This document shows positions 1-9,214 of a stretch of DNA of 10,183 bases, one piece after another. The notes under the pieces are model-generated. The model was given only the letters and a program-made list of their open reading frames with translations. It ran no database searches and had not been told where the DNA came from. The translations under genes and the position numbers were made by a program. Positions within the stretch are counted from its first letter, which is position 1. Each line of letters begins with the position of its first letter. The stretch is from Bacteroidota bacterium (lineage in GTDB: Bacteria; Bacteroidota; Bacteroidia; Bacteroidales; Prolixibacteraceae), in contig JAUYEQ010000047.1 of the NCBI GenBank assembly GCA_030691295.1, forward strand, positions 1 through 10,183. The letters are read 5' to 3'.

Positions 1-927
1 TACCTCGAATACAACCTGCGTTTATTCTTCTTTTTACTGACAACCAAGCTGGATGTGTTGGTTGCCAACGATCTGGATACTTTGCCGGCAAACTATCTGG
101 CCAGTCGCATTAAACGAAAACCGCTGGTGTACGACAGTCACGAATATTTTACTGAGGTGCCGGAGTTGCTTGGGCGTCCGGTTGTGAGGGGAATTTGGAT
201 AGGACTGGAAAAATTGCTTGTTCCAAAGGTCAACGCGGCTTATACCGTTTGTGACTCCATTGCCGAAGTTTACCACGATTTGTACAAGGTCGATTTTAAA
301 GTGGTCCGCAATCTTCCTACTTGTTCTGAAAAAGATTTTATTGCTCCGGAAGTGCCTGCAAAATCTGATATTCCGAAAATTATTCTTTATCAGGGCGCCC
401 TCAATTTGGGAAGGGGAATTGAAGCTGCGATCCGTTCCATGAAGTACATCGACGGTGCCGAACTTTGGCTCGCGGGCGATGGCGATCTTACCGCTCAGTT
501 GAAACAATTGGTGGAAGAGCTTCAGCTTGAAGCAAAAGTGAAGTTTTTAGGCAGGTTGCCGATTAGCCAATTAAGTCAAATTACCCGACAGGCTGATTTG
601 GGTATTTCGCTTGAAGAAGACCTTGGTTTGAATTACCGCTTTGCCCTGCCCAACAAATTGTTCGATTACATTCAGGCTGGAGTTCCGGTGCTGGTTTCGA
701 ACCTTCCGGAGATGAAACGAATTGTTGAACACTACCAGATTGGGGCAATCGCCGAAACTCATCAGCGGAAAGATCTGGCCGAAACCATAAAAATGGCACT
801 TTTCAATCAGGAAAAAAACGCAGTTTGGAAGAATAATCTGAAAATAGCCGCGAAAGAGCTTTGCTGGGAAAATGAGGAAGAAATCCTTTTCGGGATTTAC
901 AAACCGTTTCTTTTTGAAAATAGCTGA
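1..927 (+). CDS. Glycosyltransferase, GT-B fold, family 4-like (5' end cut by window edge)
   Basis: The reading frame is open from base 1 to the TAA-free end at a TGA at 925-927, giving 308 visible residues. The start lies off the left edge; the GTG at 55 is an internal codon, because coding sequence with the same character continues upstream of it. The visible part covers the end of the N-terminal Rossmann domain (DSHE at residues 45-48, a place where GT-B enzymes often carry a catalytic His) and the whole C-terminal nucleotide-sugar domain. The latter has the opening strand with YQGALNLGRG (residues 130-139) and the donor-binding motif PNKLFDYIQAGVPV (217-230), preceded by an acidic pair at 205-206. 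From the family, it should transfer a sugar from a nucleotide donor to a cell-surface glycan or lipid acceptor at the cytoplasmic face of the inner membrane. Donor and acceptor cannot be read from the sequence. It converges with ftsE across a 127-bp gap. Confidence 0.85.
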   Translation, partial: YLEYNLRLFFFLLTTKLDVLVANDLDTLPANYLASRIKRKPLVYDSHEYFTEVPELLGRPVVRGIWIGLEKLLVPKVNAAYTVCDSIAEVYHDLYKVDFKVVRNLPTCSEKDFIAPEVPAKSDIPKIILYQGALNLGRGIEAAIRSMKYIDGAELWLAGDGDLTAQLKQLVEELQLEAKVKFLGRLPISQLSQITRQADLGISLEEDLGLNYRFALPNKLFDYIQAGVPVLVSNLPEMKRIVEHYQIGAIAETHQRKDLAETIKMALFNQEKNAVWKNNLKIAAKELCWENEEEILFGIYKPFLFENS

Positions 928-960
928 AAGAAATTATTCGAGATTATAGCTAGCAGAAAG

Positions 961-1049
961 ATTTACAATTAGACAATTTACAATTTACTCTTTGAGTGTC
1001 AGGTGAATGCGATAAATGGTAAATCGTCAATAAATAAATCGTCAATAAT
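961..1049. repeat. AT-rich intergenic repeat cluster, copy 1 (ATTTAC/GTAAAT units)
   Basis: This lies in the convergent gap between the glycosyltransferase and ftsE. The hexamer ATTTAC occurs at 961-966, 976-981 and 983-988. The 13-mer ATTTACAATTTAC at 976-988 has an imperfect inverted partner at 1019-1031 (11 of 13 bases). The right half also contains a near-perfect tandem duplication of a 15-bp unit, TAAATCGTCAATAAA at 1020-1034 followed by TAAATCGTCAATAAT at 1035-1049. The same 13-mer returns exactly at 9121-9133. Its position between two converging 3' ends would suit a two-way terminator or mRNA-end hairpin, but the stem is weak and AT-rich, so this is inference. Confidence 0.6.
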
Positions 1050-1054
1050 TAAAT

Positions 1055-1750
1055 TCATCCTTTTTCTTTCTTCGTTATCACCGTCTCGTAAATTTTTTGA
1101 TCATCAACAGTAATGATTCGGGCCGGGAAGCGGCGGATCAGCGGGTAGTCGTGGGTTGCAATGATGACTGTTTTTCCCTGTTCGTTCAGGTCTTTGAAAA
1201 TCTGCAGCAGATCAATAGAGGTTTGCGGGTCGAGGTTCCCTGTTGGCTCGTCAGCCAGAATTATTTCAGGATTATTGAGCAAAGCCCTTGCGATAACTAC
1301 CCTTTGCTGCTCTCCGCCTGACAATTGGTGCGGCATCGATTTTATTTTGTTGGTCATGGCTACTTTGTCGAGCACTGACAAAACCCGGTCTTCAATTTCA
1401 GTTGCGTCTTTCCAGTCGGTGGCTTTCAGCACAAACGAAAGATTGTCGTAAACGTTGCGGTCGCTCAGCAACCTGAAATCCTGAAAAACCACGCCCAACT
1501 TACGCCTCAGGAAAGGAATATCACGGGTTTTCAGGTCTGCAAGGTTGAAGCCGGCAACAGTTCCTTCGCCTTTTGTGAGTGGTAATTCTGCATTCAGCGT
1601 TTTTATCAGGCTCGATTTTCCGCTGCCCACTTTCCCGATCATGTAAACAAATTCGCCGGTTTTTATTTCCAGACTAATGTCTGAAAGTACCACATGATCG
1701 CGTTGAACAATGTCTGCATTAATGAGTTCTATGATGTTTTCTTCTGACAT
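1055..1750 (-). CDS. ftsE: FtsE-like ABC transporter ATP-binding protein
   Basis: This 231-residue stand-alone ABC ATPase has the usual length for FtsE. All nucleotide-binding motifs are present: Walker A GKVGSGKSS (39-47), Q-loop Q90 within VFQDFRLL, signature LSGGEQQR (143-150), Walker B IILADEP (163-169) with catalytic E168, D-loop near N172-D174, and switch H200. The stretch FQDFRLLSDRNVYDNL is the part most typical of FtsE rather than of LolD or MacB ATPases. FtsE pairs with the membrane protein FtsX at the division site, where ATP hydrolysis is coupled to activation of peptidoglycan hydrolases. No ftsX lies beside it here, so the partner must be encoded elsewhere. The ATG at 1750 gives a normal N-terminus; no clear Shine-Dalgarno is seen. 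It is divergent from the TPR gene and convergent with the glycosyltransferase. A LolD-type ATPase is the main alternative. Confidence 0.88.
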   Translation of the reverse strand: MSEENIIELINADIVQRDHVVLSDISLEIKTGEFVYMIGKVGSGKSSLIKTLNAELPLTKGEGTVAGFNLADLKTRDIPFLRRKLGVVFQDFRLLSDRNVYDNLSFVLKATDWKDATEIEDRVLSVLDKVAMTNKIKSMPHQLSGGEQQRVVIARALLNNPEIILADEPTGNLDPQTSIDLLQIFKDLNEQGKTVIIATHDYPLIRRFPARIITVDDQKIYETVITKKEKG

Positions 1751-1773
1751 GGCTATACGGATTGGTATGTGTG

Positions 1774-1801
1774 CAAAACTAATTTTTTTTATCCAACCAA
1801 A
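1774..1801 (-). promoter_or_regulatory. Candidate Bacteroidota-type promoter for ftsE
   Basis: Read on the minus strand, TAGTTTTG (1781 down to 1774) matches the -7 consensus TAnnTTTG used by the Bacteroidota primary sigma factor. A TTTG (1801 down to 1798) sits upstream with a 16-bp spacer. That is a little shorter than usual, which lowers confidence. A start site a few bases downstream of the box would leave a leader of roughly 15-20 nt before the ATG at 1750. I found no equally good match on the plus strand for the divergent TPR gene. Confidence 0.35.
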
Positions 1802-1918
1802 TACTAACAGACCCTAATTATCAGTTTTTGTTTAGAAATGGTACAATTTGTGTGTCCATGTCGAATTTGATTGATAATTTTACAATTTATCTGATTTATT
1901 CTAATACCCGAATATACA

Positions 1919-4900
1919 ATGAAGACTTACAGGTTTATTCTTATCCTATTTTGGGTTGCATTTATGCCGATCCTTCTTACTGCACAAAATACAGTTTATT
2001 ATCAATCTCCAAGTCAGGATATCCAGAAAGCCAAAGAGCTTTACATCGCCCGGAATTATGTGTCGGCAATCAATCAGTTTGATCGGATTGCCAAAGAGGC
2101 AGACGAAAATTCGGAGGTCAGGGCCGAAGCAATGTTTTACAAGGCATTGTGCGGGTTAAAACTCGATAACAGAAATGCCGACGGGCAGATTGCTGAGTTC
2201 ATGAACCAGTTTCCTGAAAGCACCTTCAGGAACAGGGCTTCGTTTGAACTGGCGATTTACAATTTCGACAAAAGAAAATTTGCTGCCGTTCTGAAGTCTT
2301 TTGATGGGTTCGATAAAAGTAAACTGAGCAAAGATGAACTTGCGCATTTTTATTATATGCGGGGATATTCGAATTTTGAGCTTGAAAAAATGGATGTTGC
2401 AGCCCTGGATTTTTTTGCGATAAAAGAAGGAAATTCTCTGTATGCAGCTCCGGCACAATATTATTGGGGACATATTCATTACCTGAAGGGAAATTACGAA
2501 ACGGCACTTCAGGAGTTTTTGAAACTACAGAAGAACCCGGTTTTCGAAAAGGTGATACCTTTCTACATCAGTCAGATTTATTACAAACAAGGCAAATACA
2601 GCGAGGTGGTAAAATATACTGCTCCGCTGATCAATACCGTTTCGGCTGACCAACAGCCTGAACTGGCGCGTATCCTGGGAAGTTCGTATTTTCACCTTCG
2701 ACAGTTTAAAGAAGCAATCGAGTTCCTTGAATTCTATCTTTCGGACAAAAGCAACCGTGGGCGTGAAGAAAATTACATGCTTGGATATTGCTATTACCTG
2801 AATAGCCAGGAGGCCAAAGCAATTCCGCACCTCGAAATTGCCTCGAAAGGAAAAGATGAACTGGCACAGAATGCCTATTATCACCTGGCCGCATCTTATG
2901 TGGTTGCCAACGATAAAAACAAAGCAAGGCAGGCTTTTGAAGCAGCTTCGGAATTTGATTTCGATGCGAAAATCAAAGAGGATGCTCTGTTTAATTATGC
3001 CAAAATTACTTACGAGTTATCGTACTCGCCATTCAACGAAACCATCAAGGCATTCGACAAATACATTTCTTTGTATCCAAACTCGGAGCGAAACGATGTT
3101 GCCTACGATTATCTGGTAAAAGTTTACATGAGTACCAGCAATTACCGTGATGCAATGGCTTCGATCGAAAATATTAAAGTCAAAAGCCCATCGGTGAAAA
3201 GAGCTTATCAGCGTGTTGCCTATTTCCGCGCACTGGAAAGTTTCAATAATCTGGATTATTCAGGAGCGATTGAAAGTTTTGACAAATCGCTCGATGCAGG
3301 CGATTTTGACAAGAGTTATCGTTCGCTGTCGTTGTACTGGAAAGCCGAAGCAAACTATCGTCTTGGGAATTTCAACAATGCGGTTTCCGGATACAATAGC
3401 TTCATGAAATCTGCTGGCGCATTTTCTCTTCCTGAATATAAACTGGCTCATTACAATTTGGCCTATTCGTATTTTCAGTTGAAGGATTATTCGAATGCTT
3501 CCGACTTTTTCAGGAAATATTTAAACCTTGAAGGAAGTGCGCGTAGCGAAAAAGTGGCTGATGCCAGCAACCGTTTGGGCGATTGTTATTTTCTGAACCG
3601 CAATTATGCCGAAGCCATTGCCAGTTACGACAAATCGGCCCGGATGAATTTATATGACGCCGATTATGCACTTTTCCAGAAGGCCATTTGCCTTGGTTTG
3701 CAGCGCGATAACCAGGCAAAAATATCGTCATTACAGGCACTCGTTCAGAATAATCCAAAATCATCTTATCACGATGATGCTTTGTACGAACTGGGTCGGA
3801 CTTATGAGCGGGCAAATCAACCGCAGCCAGCCATTGGATATTACAAGGACCTGATCAGTAAATTTCCTCAAAGCAGTTTCCTGAATAGAGCGCTGGTTCA
3901 GCTTGGCTTGGTTTATTACAATTTGAACGAGTACAACACTTCAATAGGATATTACAAACAAGTAATTGACCGCTCGCCCAACAGTCCAGAAACACAGGCT
4001 GCACTTACCGGAATTAAAAATAATTACATTGAATTAAACGATGTGGATGCTTACTTTGCTTATACCGGAAAGTTAGGAAACGGAGTTCAGGTTTCAGTAA
4101 GCGAACAGGATTCGCTTACCTATCGTGCTGCCGAGAAGTTATACATGGCCCGCGATCCAAAAGCCCGTCAGCAACTCGAACGATACCTCAATCAGTTTCC
4201 GCGAGGCAGTTTTGCGTTGAATTCGCATTTCTATCTGGGGGAGATTTTGTACAATGAAGGAGAGGTTACGAAAGCATTGCAGGAATATGAATATGTAATT
4301 GCCCAGCCTGGAAATGGTTTTACCGAAACAGCTTTGTTAAAAGCAGGCGGCCTGCAATACAATGCCGCAAATTACAAGCAGGCGCTTTCTCATTTTGAAA
4401 GACTTGCCAGTTTATCAGGTTCTGGAAATAACGCGCAGAGTGCTCAAACAGGAATAATGCGCAGTCAGTTCAGACTGGCAAATTATTCGGCTTGTATCGA
4501 AGCTGCCAATCGTGTTCTGGTAACCGAAAAAGTTTCGGATATTCTGAAACGCGAAACGAATTACATGCTGGCTTTATCGTATTACAGAACCGGTGACAAA
4601 GACAAAGCACTGCCGATTTTAACCAGACTTTCAGCCGATACCAATTCAGCAGAAGGCGCCGAAGCGAAATTTTTAGTTGCGGATATTCTGTACGGGAAAC
4701 AACAACTGAAAGAAGCTGAAAAAGAGATACTCGACTTCATTGACAAGAATTCACCCCATCAGTTCTGGCTGGCCAAAAGCTTCATTTTGCTGTCGGATAT
4801 TTATTTGAAAAACGGCGACGAATTTCAGGCAAAACATACACTTAAAAGCATCGAGGAAAATTATCCTGAACCAAATGATGGAATCATGGAAACAACCCGA

Positions 4901-4990
4901 CAGAAATTGCAGATGATTGAAGCCAACGAAGCCCGGCAAACTAAAAACGAGCCGAAGCCACTTGAAATAAATATCAAAGGAAATAAATAG
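1919..4990 (+). CDS. Large periplasmic tetratricopeptide-repeat protein
   Basis: This is a 1023-residue exported protein built almost wholly of TPR-like helical hairpins. It opens with a signal peptide (basic MKTYR, hydrophobic core about 6-20, probable cleavage near TAQ at 21-23). There is no lipobox cysteine, so it should be soluble in the periplasm or peripherally attached. Repeats run from about residue 28 to about 990. Many have the GxxYxxxxxYxxAIxxF pattern, and several are joined by FPxSxxxxxA (for example FPESTFRNRA, YPNSERNDVA, FPQSSFLNRA, FPRGSFALNS). These resemble repeats of the BamD/YbgF(CpoB) type that work at the outer membrane. A non-repeat stretch near residues 705-740 (around KLGNGVQVSVSEQDS) splits the solenoid in two. 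The C-terminus is short, charged and Lys-rich. It lies 40 bp upstream of the barrel gene in the same direction, so the two are probably co-transcribed. I infer a scaffold or assembly factor for that barrel; no enzymatic motif is visible. Confidence 0.85.
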   Translation: MKTYRFILILFWVAFMPILLTAQNTVYYQSPSQDIQKAKELYIARNYVSAINQFDRIAKEADENSEVRAEAMFYKALCGLKLDNRNADGQIAEFMNQFPESTFRNRASFELAIYNFDKRKFAAVLKSFDGFDKSKLSKDELAHFYYMRGYSNFELEKMDVAALDFFAIKEGNSLYAAPAQYYWGHIHYLKGNYETALQEFLKLQKNPVFEKVIPFYISQIYYKQGKYSEVVKYTAPLINTVSADQQPELARILGSSYFHLRQFKEAIEFLEFYLSDKSNRGREENYMLGYCYYLNSQEAKAIPHLEIASKGKDELAQNAYYHLAASYVVANDKNKARQAFEAASEFDFDAKIKEDALFNYAKITYELSYSPFNETIKAFDKYISLYPNSERNDVAYDYLVKVYMSTSNYRDAMASIENIKVKSPSVKRAYQRVAYFRALESFNNLDYSGAIESFDKSLDAGDFDKSYRSLSLYWKAEANYRLGNFNNAVSGYNSFMKSAGAFSLPEYKLAHYNLAYSYFQLKDYSNASDFFRKYLNLEGSARSEKVADASNRLGDCYFLNRNYAEAIASYDKSARMNLYDADYALFQKAICLGLQRDNQAKISSLQALVQNNPKSSYHDDALYELGRTYERANQPQPAIGYYKDLISKFPQSSFLNRALVQLGLVYYNLNEYNTSIGYYKQVIDRSPNSPETQAALTGIKNNYIELNDVDAYFAYTGKLGNGVQVSVSEQDSLTYRAAEKLYMARDPKARQQLERYLNQFPRGSFALNSHFYLGEILYNEGEVTKALQEYEYVIAQPGNGFTETALLKAGGLQYNAANYKQALSHFERLASLSGSGNNAQSAQTGIMRSQFRLANYSACIEAANRVLVTEKVSDILKRETNYMLALSYYRTGDKDKALPILTRLSADTNSAEGAEAKFLVADILYGKQQLKEAEKEILDFIDKNSPHQFWLAKSFILLSDIYLKNGDEFQAKHTLKSIEENYPEPNDGIMETTRQKLQMIEANEARQTKNEPKPLEINIKGNK

Positions 4991-5030
4991 TATTATCAGG
5001 AAACAAAAACGATATAAAAAGACCAATCTC

Positions 5031-6791
5031 ATGAAGATCAGGAAGACATTCATTATAACGCTGTTGATCGTGTCGGCGACATTCGGTTCATTGAACACAA
5101 TGGCACAAAAAGAGACTACGAGGATTAAACAGGAGGTAGAGGTGGTAAAGGCATACCAGCCAACTATTTCGGAAGTTGAAAAGATTAATGACATTCCAAA
5201 GATCAAAACAGAACAGACAGAAGCTCCGGTTTTTGATTATTCAATTTTCAGCAAGCCTGTTTTTTCAACTTTTGATATTACTCCGGTTGCCGCTGCGAAA
5301 ATGTTTGGCGAACCCAAACCTGAAATGGAGATGGGTTTATTGAAACTCGGTTTTGGAAATTACATGACTCCTTATGGTGAGCTGTTCTTTAATTCGCAAC
5401 CCGATAAAAATTCCAATTTCGGAATGCACTTCAAGCACTTGTCGTCGTATGGAAAAATTGGATTGCTGAACGGTGATATAGTAAAAGCCCCGCAAAGTGA
5501 GAATATTGCTGAAATATTTGGTGAAAAATTTTGGCGAAAATCAACACTTTCGGGCAGTTTGGCTTTCGACCGAAAATCGTTCAATTATTATGGCTACACC
5601 GGCGATATATTGTCCGATGAATTGAAAGATGAAATGATTCCTTATTATCAGGACAAGCAATATTTTTCAAAAGGAACTGCAAAAGTGGGGTTGAAAGGCG
5701 AGAATATTTCGCCACTTGATTTCAATTACGATTTTGGTCTCAAATACCATTATTTCAAAACTAAAACCGGTCAGACAGAGAATCAAACGGTATTCTCGGG
5801 CGACATGAGCAAAAAGTACGGTCAGACATTCGGTTTGCTAAATACTTCGTTAACTTATTACCTTGCTGATGGCGTAATGAATAATTTCTCAAACAGTATC
5901 GGATCCAAACAACAGATTCTCATCAGGGTTAATCCTTCGGTAATGTGGAAAACCGAGGGTGCAAAATTACAGGCTGGAGTGAATTCGACCATTGTTTTTG
6001 ACGACGATACGGATGCTTCTATGCTGATATGGCCAAAAGTGAAAGCCGAATGGTCGCCGGTACCAAAGATTCTCACTATTTTCGCCGGAGTTGACGGGCA
6101 TTTGCAACACAATACCTATTCAAACATAGCTGCCGAAAATCCTTATGCAGATCCGTTTCACGATGTTTTAAATACGAATTACAAGTACATTGTTTCAGGA
6201 GGTTTAAAAGGAAAATTCAGTTCAAAAACCAATTATGTTGCCGAAGCGTCGTATTCAAAAGTGAAGGATCAGCATTTTTATATGCTTTATGGCCGTGATG
6301 TGCTTAATCTTTCCGCTATTGGGCCGCGAAGTTTAAACAATACTTTTGACTGGGTTTATGATGATTTAAAAGTCCTGAAACTGTCGGCTGAAGTAATGCA
6401 TTCTGTTTCTGAAAATTTTTCGCTTCGACTTTTGGGAAACTATTATTCGTATGAATTGGAAACGATTGATGAGGCATGGCAAATGCCGGATTTTGATGTC
6501 ACATTTTCAGGAATTTACAAGCCAACCGAACAGTTGAAATTTACCACTGACATTTTTGTGGTTGGAAAAAGAACCGCTCTTGTGAGTGAACAGTTGTCCT
6601 CTTCCGCTCCATCGTTGATTGTTGAAATGGATCCAATTATCGACCTGAATGTGGGCGGAGAGTATCAATTCAACAAATCATTAAACTTCTTTGTAAGACT
6701 CAATAATTTTGGTTTTCAGAAGTACGAGCAATGGCTGGGATACACCAATAAAAGTTTCAACTGGATGGCAGGGATGAGTTATACTTTCTAA
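5031..6791 (+). CDS. Outer-membrane beta-barrel protein with TonB-box-like N-terminal segment
   Basis: This 586-residue protein has a signal peptide (MKIRKT, hydrophobic 7-21, cleavage probably after TMA at residue 25). It is followed by a 60-75-residue periplasmic tail containing VVKAYQPTISEVEKI (38-52) and then a proline- and charge-rich stretch. From about residue 95 (MGLLKLGFGNYMTPYGELFFN) to the end it shows alternating aromatic/polar strands with Gly- and Asn-rich turns, as in transmembrane beta-barrels. It closes with NWMAGMSYTF, whose terminal Phe and alternating aromatics fit the C-terminal strand signal read by the BAM machinery. Proteins with such a tail are often annotated as TonB-dependent receptors in Bacteroidota, but there is no space here for the roughly 130-residue plug domain. 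The gene follows the TPR gene after 40 bp without a visible terminator. The substrate is unknown; it may be a channel, a structural barrel or an anchoring partner of the TPR protein. Confidence 0.8.
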   Translation: MKIRKTFIITLLIVSATFGSLNTMAQKETTRIKQEVEVVKAYQPTISEVEKINDIPKIKTEQTEAPVFDYSIFSKPVFSTFDITPVAAAKMFGEPKPEMEMGLLKLGFGNYMTPYGELFFNSQPDKNSNFGMHFKHLSSYGKIGLLNGDIVKAPQSENIAEIFGEKFWRKSTLSGSLAFDRKSFNYYGYTGDILSDELKDEMIPYYQDKQYFSKGTAKVGLKGENISPLDFNYDFGLKYHYFKTKTGQTENQTVFSGDMSKKYGQTFGLLNTSLTYYLADGVMNNFSNSIGSKQQILIRVNPSVMWKTEGAKLQAGVNSTIVFDDDTDASMLIWPKVKAEWSPVPKILTIFAGVDGHLQHNTYSNIAAENPYADPFHDVLNTNYKYIVSGGLKGKFSSKTNYVAEASYSKVKDQHFYMLYGRDVLNLSAIGPRSLNNTFDWVYDDLKVLKLSAEVMHSVSENFSLRLLGNYYSYELETIDEAWQMPDFDVTFSGIYKPTEQLKFTTDIFVVGKRTALVSEQLSSSAPSLIVEMDPIIDLNVGGEYQFNKSLNFFVRLNNFGFQKYEQWLGYTNKSFNWMAGMSYTF

Positions 6792-6889
6792 CAGAAGGCC
6801 AAATTCACGATACTTTTTTTGCTTCCTTTAATTTCAATCGAATACAATTCTAAAATGCTGTAAATCAAAGCGTAATTAGTTCATAAAAT

Positions 6890-6904
6890 GTTAAAAAGTT
6901 TAAC
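6890..6904. repeat. Short perfect inverted repeat upstream of the gyrB promoter
   Basis: GTTAAAAAGTTTAAC consists of 6-bp arms GTTAAA/TTTAAC around a 3-base centre. It ends 44 bp upstream of the candidate -7 box. This could be an operator or an upstream promoter element, but arms this short in AT-rich DNA may arise by chance. Confidence 0.3.
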
Positions 6905-6948
6905 GTCTGGAAAGCCATTTTTCAGGTCGGTGGTAAGCGCATTTTTAC

Positions 6949-6956
6949 TATATTTG
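6949..6956 (+). promoter_or_regulatory. Candidate gyrB promoter (-7 box TATATTTG)
   Basis: TATATTTG followed by C is an exact match to the Bacteroidota -7 consensus TAnnTTTG. The -33 TTTG element is not clear at the expected distance; the nearest T-run (TTTTTC, 6918-6923) is about 25 bp away. Initiation just downstream, near 6963, would give a leader of about 175 nt before the gyrB ATG. A second, weaker box, TGATTTTG at 7059-7066 (one mismatch, with a T-rich element about 20 bp upstream), could supply a shorter transcript. Confidence 0.5.
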
Positions 6957-7135
6957 CGACTTAGTAATTGAAGGTTTTACAACGTGAAGAATTTACCTGG
7001 AATCAATCTTTTTTTTATTGTCAAATCCGGCAAATTTCAAAAAAAGCAAAAAATTACTTGATTTTGTATGAAGGGTTTTAGCCTTTCACAGATGATTGTT
7101 TGGGTAAATTACACAGAATAATTAAAAAATTTTGA

Positions 7136-9115
<1,980 letters not shown>

Positions 9116-9120
9116 CTGAA

Positions 9121-9205
9121 ATTTACAATTTACCAATTTACGATTTACTATTTTGGGAACCTATCCAACCTTAAATAGTAAATTGTAAATCTTTTAATAG
9201 TAAAT
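9121..9205. repeat. AT-rich intergenic inverted-repeat cluster, copy 2
   Basis: Immediately after the gyrB stop there are four ATTTAC units in 28 bp (9121-9126, 9128-9133, 9136-9141, 9143-9148). They are followed by three GTAAAT units in opposite orientation (9178-9183, 9185-9190, 9200-9205). The 13-mer ATTTACAATTTAC (9121-9133) is perfectly complementary to 9178-9190. ATTTACTATTT (9143-9153) is perfectly complementary to 9173-9183, so two overlapping, mutually exclusive stems are possible around a more GC-rich loop. The 13-mer is identical to the one at 976-988. It may act as a transcript-end hairpin for gyrB or be a small dispersed non-coding repeat family. Confidence 0.65.
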
Positions 9206-9214
9206 ACTTACTAT
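9197..9214 (+). promoter_or_regulatory. Hairpin abutting the start codon of the LOG-family gene
   Basis: ATAGTAA (9197-9203) and TTACTAT (9208-9214) are perfect 7-bp complementary arms around a 4-base loop, ending on the base before the ATG at 9215. In mRNA this would occupy the usual ribosome-binding position. The left arm shares its TAGTAAAT with the repeat cluster next to it. The stem has only one G-C pair, so any effect on translation is speculative. Confidence 0.3.

Noticed and set aside
55..57. GTG as the start of the glycosyltransferase
   Set aside because: The frame continues upstream to base 1 with plausible coding sequence, and starting here would lose most of the N-terminal domain.
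34..507. Open frame of 157 codons on the minus strand opposite the glycosyltransferase
   Set aside because: It is entirely antisense to a clear GT-B protein and shows no domain or signal of its own.
961..1049. CRISPR array
   Set aside because: The units are only 6-15 bp, irregularly spaced and partly inverted. There are no spacers of uniform length and no cas genes.
1828..2082. Small plus-strand open frame upstream of and overlapping the TPR gene
   Set aside because: It overlaps the signal-peptide-bearing start of the TPR gene in another frame and has no features of its own.
4751..5206. Open frame of 151 codons on the minus strand with hydrophobic residues
   Set aside because: It lies across the end of the TPR gene and the start of the barrel gene, both of which have strong protein-level support. 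Its composition is what antisense reading of these codons gives.
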